Shown: piece after piece, positions 21,114 to 32,131 of the stretch
Position numbering within the stretch: the first letter of the stretch is position 1
Layout of the letters: each line of letters opens with the position of its first letter
DNA from: Spinacia oleracea
Taxonomy: Eukaryota; Streptophyta; Magnoliopsida; Caryophyllales; Amaranthaceae
DNA length: 64,000 nucleotides
Direction of reading: 5' to 3'
NCBI RefSeq assembly: GCF_020520425.1
Contig: NC_079492.1
Span: 61,627,042 to 61,691,041, forward strand
Position numbers and translations under genes: made by a program
The notes under the pieces: generated by a model
The model's database searches: none
Told to the model about the DNA's origin: nothing
Seen by the model: the letters and a program-made list of their open reading frames with translations, nothing else

Positions 21114-21954
21114 TGTAGGGGGGTTTTTCGTACGTTTCGTGGTGTATTCCCAAACGAGGGAGGTTTTAGAACCTTTGTATTTTTGGATTTTGAAGGAGTC
21201 GCCACCAAACATTTTTAAGGGTCCCGTTTGGAAAGACCAAAAAGTGACTCTATTAGGATAAGGCATTGAATCTTAGAATCGGATGGGTGAGATCCGGGCA
21301 AGGGAACGAGATGCTTATTCCGCGAGCTTTAGAAATTATTCAAATGCATGGCACAAAACATTTTCGAATAACCCTAGTTATGACACTATGTGGGTTTGGA
21401 TTTAGTATTTTGACCATATAGAATTTCTACTTTGTATCGTGACCACTTTGCTTTAAATTTAATTTTAGGGAACCTAAGATCGGTTTGTCCAAGAAATTAT
21501 CTTTGTTAAGCGTGGTGTAACCTTGTATTTTATTGTATTTAGCATGTGAGGTGATGAAAGCAATAAACAAGTAAAGCAACATCACAATAGAAAATGAGTG
21601 CAAAATTAGTAAAGTACATCACCACCTAGAAAGGGACTAGGTGGGAAACCACATAGCCTAGAAGGATTGGGCAAGTAAAGTTGCATAATTGAAAGTGCGG
21701 AATTGAAAGGTGCAATATTGAAAAGCGTTATTGAAATTGCGATCGATATTGAAGTTCATAGTTGAAAAGTGCGATATTGAAATGCATAATCGAAAGGCAT
21801 AATTGAAAGGTGCGATTATTGAAATTGAACATTAGCACATGAGATCCAAACGCCAAACGACTCCTTAAGAATAAGTGCGTCCGACACGGATTCAAAGCAA
21901 AAATCTCAACTTTTGGTCAAGTTTCTCAACCTAAAGTGGCTTGGATTTTGAACA

Positions 21955-22353
21955 TAAAAATTGAACTTGAAATATGGAACTTGAAATATTGAACTTGAAA
22001 CACTGAACTTGAAATATTGAACTTGAAATATTGAACTTGAAATATTGAACTTAGGAGTCTTGAATCTCAAAGATTGGACCTTTTAATGCTAAAAAAGGCT
22101 TTATCTTTAATATGCCCCTATTTTGAAATGATCCTAGTTTAGGAAAGTGATTACAAACAACCGTAAACATCATTGGATCTTGAAATTTGGAAACTTGAAC
22201 TTGTATATTGAAAAATGGAGTCTTGAATCTCAAAGATTAGACCTTTAAACATTAGAAAGGCATAATTTTTTATTACTCCATATTTTGAAGATGATTCTAG
22301 TTTAAGGAAGTGATTACAAACAACCTTAAACATCATTGAATCTTGAAATTTTG
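21955..22353. repeat. tandem repeats within solo LTR
   Basis: 21955-22050 is a run of about seven copies of a 13-15-bp unit TTGAACTTGAAATA. It is followed by two diverged copies of a roughly 140-bp unit (22053-22190 and 22217-22353), both starting GGAGTCTTGAATCTCAAAGA and ending in CATCATTG plus ATCTTGAAATT. Confidence 0.88.
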
Positions 22354-22645
22354 TATTTGTATCACATAAAGTGTGGATCTTGCAAAAGTATATGATTGTT
22401 GTAAGTGACACTTTTAATAATAAAAGTGCCAACTTTACTAATCATAGAAACATTGTAGATTAGGTTGGGATTCGGAAATACCTAGTTAGGTTTAGGCTAG
22501 AATTCCTTTTGGAGCTCCCAATTGCTTAGAACTTTGAGATTGTATGAGATTTTTGGAGAATTTTTGTATTTTGATTTGAGTGGCAATTTTTGTATTACGA
22601 CGTTCTATTTTCGATTTGCCCTCCCTAAATGCTCAGAATTAGGGG

Positions 22646-22735
22646 TTTAAATAGGAAAATTTGTAGCTAAACGCCAGCTGACGCCAGCGTCCAGCACAGC
22701 AGCTACTCCAGGCACTGCTGACGTGGCGCAGAGGC
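22646..22735 (-). promoter_or_regulatory. solo-LTR core promoter with GC-rich palindromic cluster
   Basis: In element sense (minus) a cluster of CCAGC/GCTGG and GACGTGGCG words (about 22670-22735) lies right before a TATTTAAA at 22653-22646. The palindromic words sit where an LTR enhancer would. An ACGT core (CTGACGTGGCG) resembles bZIP target sites; that is inference. Confidence 0.5.
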
Positions 22736-23200
22736 TGCCAAAACAAGGACGAAGATGTCGTCCTTGTATTTGTCTTGTAATGGGTGTACCTTTGTACGAA
22801 TTGTACGAAGTTGGCACGTAGTAATTGCTTGGGGATTAAGGCTTGGTTTGCGTCTAAAAACAAGTCGTTTTGGGTTTTTGAATTTGGTTTTACGGGACGA
22901 GGCCCGGCTTGCTCGGTTTTGTGGGTCGGCGCCCGAATTGGGATTGCTTACCTTGTAAAACCAATGGAATGGTCCATTGGGCGAGATTGCACTTGGATTT
23001 TGAAATTGTTTTTTGGGAAATTGTATTTTGTACCGAGTTCCGTGATGGGTACGGCCTCGTGGATTGGACTTTGGCTCTTCGATTTTGGAATGTATTCTAG
23101 CAATTGGTACTTCCGCACGGAGTTTTTCCAACCACCTAACAAGGATAATGGTATCGTCATCATCCCAATGGGGAGACACGATTTAGGTGTCTACAGTTAG

Positions 23201-23900
23201 CAACATTGATTGAAAACCAATTGTATGCCAAGTTGTCAAAGTGTGAGTTCTGGCTTAAGGAAATATCATTTTTAGGTCATATTATTTCTGAGAAAGGTGT
23301 ATCTGTTGACCCTGAGAAAATAAAAGCAATTGTGGAATTGCCTAGACCAACTAATGTCCATGAAGTAAGGAGTTTTATGGGTTTATCTGGATATTATAGA
23401 ACGTTCGTTCAAGACTTTTCTAAGGGTGCCTTACCTATAACCCGATTAGTTAGAAAGAATACCAGATTTGTGTGGAATGATGATTGTGAATGTGCATTCC
23501 AAGAACTTAAGAAACGTCTTACCACTACCCCTATTCTTACCCTTCCATCTGGAACTGAGGGATTAGTGATTTATAGTGATGCTTCTATGAATGGGTTAGG
23601 ATGTGTCTTAATGCAAAATGGAAAATTCATAGCTTATGCTTCACGTCAACTCAAAGTTCATGAACAAAACTACCCACCCATGACCTTGGACTTGCAGCTG
23701 TTGTTTTCACCCTTAAGATTTGGAGACATTATTTCTATGGAGTTTCGCGTCAAATTTTCACTGACCATAGGAGTCTTAAGTATATTTTTACCCAGAAAGA
23801 ACTCAACATGAGACAACGTAGGTGGTTAGAACTCCTTAAAGATTATGATCTTGATATTCAATACCACCCCGGAAAGGCTAACGTTGTTGCTGATGCATTA
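23201..23900 (+). pseudogene. chromovirus reverse transcriptase end and RNase H, frameshifted
   Basis: The frame restarts inside the thumb ([19 protein letters not shown]), then [30 protein letters not shown] and the RNase H start [13 protein letters not shown] (catalytic Asp). One base is missing near 23688-23691, so the rest of RNase H (TDHRSLKY, then the [14 protein letters not shown] box at about 23860-23905) lies in another frame. RNase H removes the RNA strand during reverse transcription. Confidence 0.88.
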
Positions 23901-23956
23901 AGTCGGAAGTCTCACCTAAGTTCAATCCTAACTTTTACCGAGCTAACCAAGACGAC

Positions 23957-24811
23957 TTGCTAAAGATGGAAATTGAGTTCATCAAGAAAGGAAAATCTTG
24001 TCTGAATACGTTGGTAATGAAGCCAACTTTGATTGATGAGATTAAGGAAGCACAATGTAAGGACTTGCAATTAGAAAGAATAAGAAGTGAAGTGAAAAAT
24101 GGGAAGTCACCTGGTTTTGTAGTACAAGAAGATGGCACGTTGAGATTACAAGGGACATTATGTGTACCAAACGATGAAAAGTTGAAAAAGAGAATCTTAG
24201 AAGAAGCTCACAGTTCACCATACTCGATTCACCCTGGAGGAAATAAGATGTATAAGGATTTGAGGCAAGTGTATTGGTGGAGCAATATGAAACAAGAAGT
24301 GGCAGAGTATGTGGCTAAATGCTTGACATGTCAGAGAATCAAGATCGAGCATCAAAGGCCGGCAGGTTTGTTGCAACCTCTGGACGTGCCAGAATGGAAA
24401 TGGGATTCAGTTTCAATGGATTTTATCGTAGGGTTGCCAAGGTCAACCAAGGGAATGAATGCTATTTGGGTCATTGTTGATCGATTAACAAAGTCAGCAC
24501 ATTTCTTAGCAATGAAGAACAATTCAAGTTTGGATCAACTTGCTGAACTATATGTAAACACTATTGTGCGATTGCATGGAGTACCTAGTTCGATGGTTTC
24601 TGGTCGTGATACAAGGTATCAATCAACCTATTGGAAAGAATTGCAGAAAGCTCTTGGAACGAAACTTAACTTTAGTACTGCATTTCACCCAACGACTGAT
24701 GGACAGACGGAACGTACCAATCAAATTGTCGAGGATATGTTGAGAGCATGTATTTTGGATTTTAAAGGAACCTGTTATCTTGGAGTGATATCAATGACGC
24801 ACGTGTTATAA
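23957..24811 (+). pseudogene. chromovirus integrase, active-site Asp lost, C-terminal deletion
   Basis: The N-terminal zinc-binding HHCC motif is intact (HSSPYSIHPGG... CLTCQRIK, about 24209-24330). In the core, the first Asp is present (SMDFIVGLP) and the Glu is present (TDGQTERTNQ), but the second Asp of the usual SDRD box is glycine (SGRD, codon 24602-24604). After 24768 about 100 bases are missing compared with related elements, which moves the frame and ends it at 24811. The enzyme cannot be active. Confidence 0.85.
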
Positions 24812-25350
24812 GACCAGAATTGATTCAAGAAACTACTAACAAGATTCGTGTAATTCAATCGAGAATGAAGGCAGCACAAAGTATGCAAAAGAGTTATGCA
24901 GACCAACGAAGAAGGCCATTAGAATTTGAAGTTGGAGATCACGTGTTCTTGAAAATCTCACCAACAAATGGAATAATGAGGTTTGGTCAGGCTCGGAAGT
25001 TGATCCCAAGATATATCGGGCCATATGAGATATTAGAAAGAATATGAGAAGTAGCATACCGACTTGCTTTACCGACCGACTTGGAAAAGGTACATAACGT
25101 ATTCCATGTATCCATGCTAAGAAAATATGTTCCTGATCCTAGCCATGTGATTATTCACGAACCCTTAATGTTGAGAAACGATCTGACTTACGAGGAGAAA
25201 CCAATTAAAATTCTTGAAAGAAGAGAGAAACGACTTAGAAACAAAGTAATTCCAATGGTTAAAGTCTTGTGGGCCAATCACTTGACATCTGAAGCCACAT
25301 GGGAAGTTGAAGCGCAGATGAAATCGAAATACCCCCAGTTATTCGCTTAG
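24812..25350 (+). pseudogene. chromovirus integrase tail with chromodomain, one in-frame stop
   Basis: Resumes in frame with RMKAAQSMQKSYADQRRRPL and GPYEILERI, is interrupted by TGA at 25045-25047, and continues with VFHVSMLRKYVPDPSH. The last 49 residues (from 25201) form a chromodomain: ILERREKRLRNKVIPMVKVL, W, then EATWEVEAQMKSKYPQLF. Chromodomains are thought to steer integration to particular chromatin and define this gypsy branch. Stop TAG at 25348-25350. Confidence 0.88.
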
Positions 25351-25512
25351 AAACGATAAGATGTATGAATTTTTAATATGTTATTTAAATGATTATGTTA
25401 TAATGTTATTTTATCATGTTTGTGTAACGAATAGAATGATTAAGTATGAATTTTATGATTTCTATGAATGGCTAGTTCAACTGAGCTCCAGTTTCGAGGA
25501 CGAAACTTTATA

Positions 25513-25526
25513 TAAGGGGGTAAGGA
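25513..25526 (+). other. polypurine tract of the chromovirus
   Basis: TAAGGGGGTAAGGA immediately precedes the 3' LTR. The purine-rich run primes plus-strand synthesis and confirms plus orientation. Confidence 0.85.
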
Positions 25527-28002
25527 TGTAATACCCCGAAATTTTTTAACTTGATTTCTTAAAATAAATAAAAAAATTAACTTGATTTCGTTTTAAATAA
25601 TTACGAATAATTTAATTTCTTTATTTTAAACGTTTTTACGATTTATTTTAAACGATAAATTTATAAACGAAAATTTATTTAATTATGTTTCGTTAACGAT
25701 ATTTTTATTAAGAATAATTTTAACTAAAAATTTCTATTTTTATTAGCTTCAAAAAATAGCAACAAATTTCAGAATTTGGCCTAATCTTGTGAAATTACCA
25801 AAATTCCCTCAAGAACAAAATTTCATTTTCACTTCTTTTCTCCTGCTTTCCACGTGAACCAGAAGAAGAAGCTAAGTTCTTCCTTCCTTCTTCTTTTCCC
25901 TCAAATCTGATACATATTCATTGGAAAGTTCAAATTGAACTCTTTCTTTTCTTCCTTTACAGATCTAACAACCACAAACCAAATTTCCTCAACCAAAGAT
26001 CAAAATAAAAAAACTCCAATTTCACTCCCTTTTGTTTCCTGTAATTTCGAACCACCACAACAAACACCACAACAGCCACCGTGACCACCACCGACTACCA
26101 CCACTTTTTGACCACCTCCCTCACCCTCTCCTTCCCCTCGTCACACTCCCCTGCTCTCTCCCCTGCTTCCTCCTTCTTCGACCCACTGTACCACCAACAC
26201 CACGCCACACACCACCACATCCAGCCACCCTCACCATCTCGCCAACCAACTCCGCCCTTAATTCCGGCGAGCCGCCACCCAGACCCGACTAAGAAGCACC
26301 CCCTTCCCCTGGTTTGCGTTCGCCTAATCGTGCCCTCCTCCCTCTTCCCTCGCCGTACCGCCGCTGCAAACCACCCACCCTCACTGCCGCGATCACCGTC
26401 GCATCAGCCGCGCCGCCTAGTCAGCCACCTCCCTTCCTCCCTCCTCTTTCCTCCTCCTTGTCCATCTCCTCTTACCCTTCCCATGTTTCGTGCCTCTGCT
26501 CCCAGAAAACAAAAACCAATTTTTGGTTTTTGGTTTTATTCTCCTTAAAACCCACAATTAAATTGGGCCATACTAGTTTGGGCTTTTGGGTAAGAAACTA
26601 ACTTGTTATTTCAGATTTTCTAATTTATTAGTTTCCATGTTTTAATAAATTTCTATGATATAAATATTTACTAATAAATTGTTTAATATTTTCAGGTTTA
26701 ATTATCGATTTTAATAAAATAAATTACAAGCTTTATTTAACAAAAACCGAATTTATATACTATTTTCATGTAAATCGATTTATATAAATATAATTTGATT
26801 AAAATTTCGTTTAATACTATTTTCGTTAAATTATGAAATTATATTTATTAATAAAACCATTATTTATAAAAATTATTATTTATAAAATGTTGATTGTAAA
26901 TTATTTATCGTACTAATTCAATGATTTAATATTTTGAAAGAAATTGGACGGAGCTCAGAACGAATGAACCAAGGAAAATCCTTAGCAAAACGCGGATCTG
27001 AGGTAACGGCTATTGCTAGTACCCGCAATCCCCTTATAAATGCGATTATGAAATTACAACGTTATGATTGAATTTATGAACTGAATGTTTTGACATGTTT
27101 TTATGAATTGCGGGAAATTAAATATGATTTGATTGAATTATTTCCTATAATATGATTTGATTGAATTTCTTATAAAATGATGTTTATGAGAAACAATGAA
27201 AGAAAAGATGTTTATGTGATTCCATGAAAGAAATGATATTTTATTAATCCCAGGATCTAAATGATGTTTTATGTTGATCACATGATCTAAAGGAATTATG
27301 TTATTTCAAATGAAATAAAAAGGCTAAAATGTAAAATTAAACGAAACATGATAAAGGAAAGTGAAAGACCAAGTCCGTTTGGAAGTATATGTTCACAGGT
27401 TACGACTCTCGGTCATGCATGTACCCATGGGGCATCCGCCCATTGAGCCAAGGCTCTCATGTTTTCGGGCCAAGGCCCAATGTTTTATGGACAGCGGTCC
27501 ATCGTGGAAGACGTTCCACCATGTCATACTTGCCACGGCTAGCATGTGCACCCAAAAACTAAGAATGAATTAAATAAAGGACTTTATAAAATGTTTTACA
27601 TTATTCTATTCTCCTTGTGTTGTTAAATAAAATGAATTAAAATGAATTTACGTTGCTAGGATAGTCGTTACTGAGTCTTCGGCTCACCGTTTTGTTTTCT
27701 GTTTTAGGTACTGCGGGGAACGATGGAAACGATTAGTGGCGAGGAAATTCACAATAATAATGTTCACTTATTTTATGCTTAATGTTTGAATAGTTTAACT
27801 AAAGACTTTTAGTGAGTTATGTACTTTTATTTTGGTTTATAAAAAGGACTATTATGTTATTTTGGGAGTTCTAATAGATTATGATTGATGGTTGCCTTGT
27901 AATTCCCAAGAGGGAGTTACGGAAGGTAATGTCCCGAATGAATTAGGTTAATTTCGCTGCTAATTATGCTTTAATACTTGAATTAGAGGTCGGGGGGTTA
28001 CA
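25527..28002 (+). mobile_element. chromovirus 3' LTR, 2476 bp
   Basis: Begins TGTAATACCCCGAAAT and ends CGGGGGGTTACA, giving TGTAA/TTACA inverted ends. 25528-25840 is very AT-rich; 26030-26480 is a pyrimidine-rich C-heavy tract (CCACC/CTCC words), and 27360-27545 is a GC-richer block. The next bases, CGGAC at 28003-28007, should match bases left of the unseen 5' LTR. No host gene is seen; the proline/serine-rich frames around 26032-26600 follow from composition. Confidence 0.88.
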
Positions 28003-29364
28003 CGGACCGACCTCCACTCTTTGGGACATAACTCGAGATTTACGAATCCCATTGATGCACGACCAGCGGCATTGGAAATCTGGATTCCCTAGATTTCTAA
28101 GAAGTTATTATTTGCAAGAATCCAAGTTTGTATGAAGAAGTTATCAGCTTTTAAAGATTGAGTTTTCTAGAAATCTGCAGATCTGCCTGCGCTGGAATTT
28201 TCTAACGCTGGAAAATTCCAGCGCTCACAATTTGAGCGCTGCGTTTTTCCAGCGCTGCAAATTGATTATGACAAAAACTCATACTCTTCAAATCCTATCT
28301 TATGAAGCGCTATAATATTCCAGCGCTACAGTTTTGAGGGCTGGAAATTTTGAGCGCTACTTTTTCCGGCGCTCGAGCTTTTCAAATATCTATCTTATTT
28401 AGACTACCTACACTATAAATACAGCCCTTCTGCACCCCGTTTTCAATCATCAATTTAGCCTCACTCATCAAATATTCTGAATTCTATCTTCCCTCTCTGG
28501 TATACTAAAATTTTGTTGACGTCCCGTCCCGCATTCGTATCAGTTCTGCCGTAATATTAACTCTTGTTAAGCAGAATTATGTCCGTACAAGTATTCAAAC
28601 CATCCTAGTTACTACCGGAGTTCTAGCCAATTCATAAGCCAAAACCAAGAAATCTAAAAAGAAACTATAAAAGTCAGTATAAAGGTTGTTCTAAATCTAA
28701 AAGGAGACTCTGCTAAGGCGAGTGGTAAGTGTTCCTGAGAACCACAGTAAAGCCTACGCTTTGCTGTAATGTGAATTATATTTTTATTGCTTTCCCCACC
28801 ATATAAATCTGCTAACTTTAATTTGTTATATTGCTCACGCTTAAATCAGATAATTCCTGGACAAACCGGTTTATTGTTAAGCCCCTTTAATCAATCTAAA
28901 TCAGATTTTTGACATCTGTTTAGTAATATATGTGCATTTAAATCAATCAAGAGTAGTACTGTAGTATAACGCGAGTGTATGTCCCATCGTCGTCATAATT
29001 GAACTAATAAGGACCTCTCCGCGTGGGCTAATGTTGGGCACTCCCCGTATTATTAAAAGTCCGCTGAACTCTCAATCTTTGCTCCGCTGGATATACGTTG
29101 CGGGATCTCCATACCAGGGATCACAAGGGAATCTATGTCCGTCGTGAATCACATATGTTTGCACTCTAGGCATATCACGATAACCGGGTTTTGTCAGTTT
29201 TCTAAAACTGAATGACGACTCCTATAAGACTAGTAAAAGGAGGCTAACGCCCACAGTTAGTCCCTATTTACTTAATATGCTTGCCACATCCAGAAGAGGG
29301 AAAAGTCGTGCAGGCCGTACACTCTTTGTTTAAGAGGCGCCCCGTCGTATTTTTTCGACCCCCT
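28003..29364 (+). mobile_element. remainder of an older Tat-type LTR, plus orientation
   Basis: The right part aligns by eye with the minus strand of the LARD LTR. Shared blocks are AATCAATCTAAATCAGAT, CCAGGGATCACAAGGGAA, CACGATAACCGGGTTTTGTC and the end TTTTTCGACCCCCTCACA (to 29364). A TATA box CTATAAATACAGCCC (28413-28427) matches CTATAAATATAGCCC in the LARD. Its left part stops at the chromovirus LTR, so the chromovirus probably inserted into this LTR. No primer site follows 29364, so it is a solo LTR or a truncated end. It is much more diverged than the LARD. Confidence 0.7.
28185..28430 (+). promoter_or_regulatory. old LTR promoter: AGCGCT palindromes then TATA box
   Basis: The hexamer AGCGCT and extensions such as TTCCAGCGCT and GAGCGCT recur about eight times between 28190 and 28375, ending some 40 bases before CTATAAATACAGCCC at 28413-28427. 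The layout matches the LARD LTR, where GCGCCCAG...CTGGGCGC palindromes precede the equivalent TATA box. Confidence 0.6.
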
Positions 29365-30429
29365 CACACATTGCAACTTTGATTAATCTTGGTTTCAGTT
29401 GTACTGGATGTTCAGAGTAGCACTGAGAAGTAGCAATAATTTCCTGGTAGATCCAAAAGACATTGATTTTGATTCAAAACTCTCTATCTCTTCTGCGTTG
29501 TAACACATAACTTTTTTTGTTGTTTTTTTTTAAAGAAATCTCAAAATTGTGAGTTTTTTATTTTCTCTATAGTTTCTCTTCAATTCTCACAGCATCAGTT
29601 TAGCTGGATTTTATTTTGATAATTCAAAAAACACAGTAAAGATAATTTTTTCTTGATTATATTTAAATTTTGGTGGAATTTTGTTGTTGGTTTTTAGATT
29701 CAGATGAGCAGAGGTGTAGGAAGAATTCGGGGTGTCAATTTGAGGAAGTGTTATCATCTTTTGAGGCTAAAAAAAAGGTCAGTTCTTTTTGAATTTTGGA
29801 ATTTCTGAAATTTGAAAAAAAAAGGTTAAAAATATTGCACATTTGAATTTGTTGAATGTTGATTGATTGGTGATATAGGTGTTGTTGATTTGGTGAATTT
29901 TCATTTGATTCGATTTGCGACTTGCTTGTTGAAATTTTGATTATGTTTCGATTTCTATTTCGCCGCATCAATTTTGTCGTTTCTTCGGATTTGTTTATGT
30001 TTTTGCGACTCTGATTTTACAAACTAGGGATTTTATTGCTATTTGTTTTCGTTTTGGTGAATTTGCATTAAGTGATGTTGCTTTGAATTGTGCTCGAGTA
30101 GTTTACATATACGCCTAATGTTAATATGTGATTCATTCTTACTGATGTTATATATCTATGGAGTTGAACCGGCCGAAAGCAACATACTCAATGGAGGAAA
30201 ACCAGGTATTGCATGTGAAAACCTAAGTTAATAGCTCCTTAGTTGAAGAAAAAATCCGGCCTCTTGCTAATCTACCTTTTCAATATAAATAGGTCCTCAC
30301 CTTATAACTGGAAACAGGGTTGGATTTAATGGATGCAGTTCTCGAGGTAAATTTTCTGCTGTTTTGCTATTTTTCCAACCATATAAAGCTTGCTTCTCTG
30401 TGTTCGAGTATTCTGAAGACTTCATCACA
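29365..30429. other. unassigned AT-rich sequence, possible exon scraps
   Basis: I find no gene I can defend. A short plus-strand frame MELNRPKATYSMEENQ followed by GTATTG (about 30158-30210), and TGLDLMDAVLE followed by GTAAAT (about 30315-30350), look like exon ends with donors and might belong to the RPA-like remains downstream. Confidence 0.35.
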
Positions 30430-31065
30430 GGTTAAAAGTGATGTGCTGATAAGACGGCCAGGCAGTTACAGGAAGAACTTTTGGAACAACAATTTGGATA
30501 ACAGGGAAGGTCAAAGACATCACCAACTAAAAAAGTCTCATATACAATGCTTGTAATGTTTGTAATAAAAGATGTGATGCTGATAGAGGATCTATTTTCA
30601 CATGGATCTATTTTCACATGTCACGCTTTCACTAGCCCACACGTTGGAACTGCTGAACCTCGGCACGTACCACAAAATAAGAACTACACACAAATATTTG
30701 ACATAATACATTTACAAATGAAAACATAGTCTACCAATATTTATAAACATATAACAGGTGTGTGATACATATGGATTTCGAAGATGAACGTGCGAGTATG
30801 CCGATTACATTATTTGGCCATCTTGCTGGACAAGTTTTAAGCAAAAATGAAAATGAAATTTTTGCTCTATCTATGCAGGTATACATGGTTATCATTTGAT
30901 AATCCTAAATTTTAAAACTATAACTAATAAGTAAAACCAAAAAAAAATTAATTCGCGAGGAACAACGCTCAGGAACAACGCTCGTTTGTCGAGGACCGCA
31001 TTACAATTCTATGTAATCAAACATTCAACATAGAGAATACCACATATGCACTTGGAGAAGGTACT
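30430..31065 (+). pseudogene. replication protein A large subunit (RPA1)-like C-terminal remains
   Basis: Three pieces suggest the C-terminal DNA-binding fold of RPA1-like proteins (Rep_fac-A_C). 30543-30605 reads YNACNVCNKRCDADRGSIFT, a zinc-ribbon-like start. 30771-30879 reads MDFEDERASMPITLFGHLAG and QVLSKNENEIFALSMQ, followed by a donor GTATAC. About 30968-31060 reads RSFVEDRITILCNQTFNIEN. A tandem repeat of about 16 bp (GGATCTATTTTCACAT at 30588-30618) breaks the first piece. RPA binds single-stranded DNA; plant genomes and Helitrons carry many relics. Family assignment is by eye and moderate at best. Confidence 0.45.
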
Positions 31066-31870
31066 TAACAACTACGTTAGAAATCTAAACGTATTCTGGA
31101 AGTCCTTGAACATATAATGTGCAATAACTATATATCCTTTTGTAGTACAATAGATGCACGTATTTTAAAATATGTTCTATATTGTGTACAACTATCACCA
31201 TGTATAGGTTGTAAAATATACCCCTTGTATGTCACTTGGCTTTTTGTAAGTACGTTTTCATAAATAATAACTTATACATATTTACGTTTACAATAAAATA
31301 GTTTTCATTCTTGTAAAAGAGATGTTAGTTCATCATATGAAAATCTTAAACTTTTATATAACCATTACATTCTATTTTTTTAAAGCCACATAAAAAATCA
31401 CCGACAACAGTATGCACGCCACACGGAAAGCTCATGGTACAAAAAGTTAATCACACTGCACCACAATAAGATAACTATTACTATGTAAAATAATAAGTTA
31501 CTTTCAGAGTTATCAGATAATATTATATGTCATCTCATGACACCATTACTGAAAATGCTTATTCTACTTCTAAAACGTGTAAGAAAAAATATCAAGGCCA
31601 ATATGAACCTTACACATTCAAATATTTATACTTATCGTTATCGTTACTACATCTCTTATGCTACGCCTATAAATACAAAGATCGAAAATACAACACTACC
31701 ACCCACGTACTACCGAAAACAAAAAATCGCAATAACATTAAAGTATTACAACCTTTCTTCATATAGTCTTTGTCACATGCTAATGGTAGAACCACGCCGA
31801 GTAATAGAGGTAAATATCAAATTAATATTGCAAGATGTTTGAATGCAGCTAGGATTAGCGCGCTCGAGCA
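31066..31870. other. AT-rich sequence, no gene recognised
   Basis: Overlapping open frames at 31527-31842 are lysine/tyrosine/threonine-rich and match nothing I recognise. Nothing else is visible. Confidence 0.4.
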
Positions 31871-32131
31871 AAATTTGGAATTCATGCAATCACCGACAAC
31901 GAGATGAAAGCATATATAGATCTACGCGGAATTCCAAATACCATTGGACCAGTACGTTTTATAGGAACATCTCCAACACGAAATGCTTCAAGACAAACAA
32001 TTATATTTCTTCAACAAACATACAACATAGACGTTGGAGATTATAACTACTACCCACTGAAATTAGAAGAACATAATCATCAACAACTATTACAGCAAAT
32101 GTCAAACAATTTTACAAAACTTAAGCTCTAG
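31871..32131 (+). CDS. unrecognised open frame, about 85 residues, possibly a last exon
   Basis: In one frame from about 31871 the text runs KFGIHAITDNEMKAYIDLRG, IPNTIGPVRFIGTSPTRN and ends LLQQMSNNFTKLKL with TAG at 32129-32131. The amino-acid mix is balanced, unlike neighbouring frames, so it may be a real or recently dead exon. An ATG exists at 31904, giving 75 residues. I do not recognise the family, and whether it belongs with the RPA-like pieces is unknown. Confidence 0.35.
   Translation, partial: KFGIHAITDNEMKAYIDLRGIPNTIGPVRFIGTSPTRNASRQTIIFLQQTYNIDVGDYNYYPLKLEEHNHQQLLQQMSNNFTKLKL

Larger units (their letters stand above)
21114..23195 (-). mobile_element. solo LTR, 2082 bp, Tat-type gypsy
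   Basis: On the minus strand it begins TGTAGACACCTAAATCG and ends CCCCCCTACA, flanked by GTTAG on both sides, with no internal region. Solo LTRs arise by recombination between the two LTRs of a full element. The TGTAGACACC start is shared with the LARD at 32357-51476, whose primer site is of the tRNA-Arg type used by Tat/Ogre elements; only the first bases match, so it is a different family. A TATA-like TATTTAAA on the minus strand is at about 22646-22653. All open frames here are incidental. Confidence 0.85.
2501..28002 (+). mobile_element. Ty3/gypsy chromovirus (Tekay/Del type), broken by three insertions; 5' part off window
   Basis: Visible in order are gag with zinc knuckles, protease, reverse transcriptase, RNase H, integrase, chromodomain, polypurine tract and a 2.5-kb 3' LTR. 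That order and the C-terminal chromodomain are diagnostic of plant chromoviruses; the long LTR starting TGTAATACCCCG suggests the Tekay/Del branch. The body is split by the LTR element ending at 2500, a CACTA transposon (3647-20607) and a solo LTR (21114-23195); removing the last two rejoins the flanks exactly after one copy of each target duplication. Independent frameshifts, stops and a deletion show the copy is dead. The 5' LTR is not in the window. Confidence 0.9.

Noticed and set aside
22703..23200. Open frames on both strands inside the solo LTR
   Set aside because: They end at the LTR border, overlap each other and contain no known domain.
26032..26600. Proline/serine-rich frames in the chromovirus LTR
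   Set aside because: They derive from the C-rich pyrimidine tract common in these LTRs.
31527..31842. Two overlapping Lys/Tyr/Thr-rich frames
   Set aside because: AT-rich low-complexity translation in two phases, with no splice or start context.
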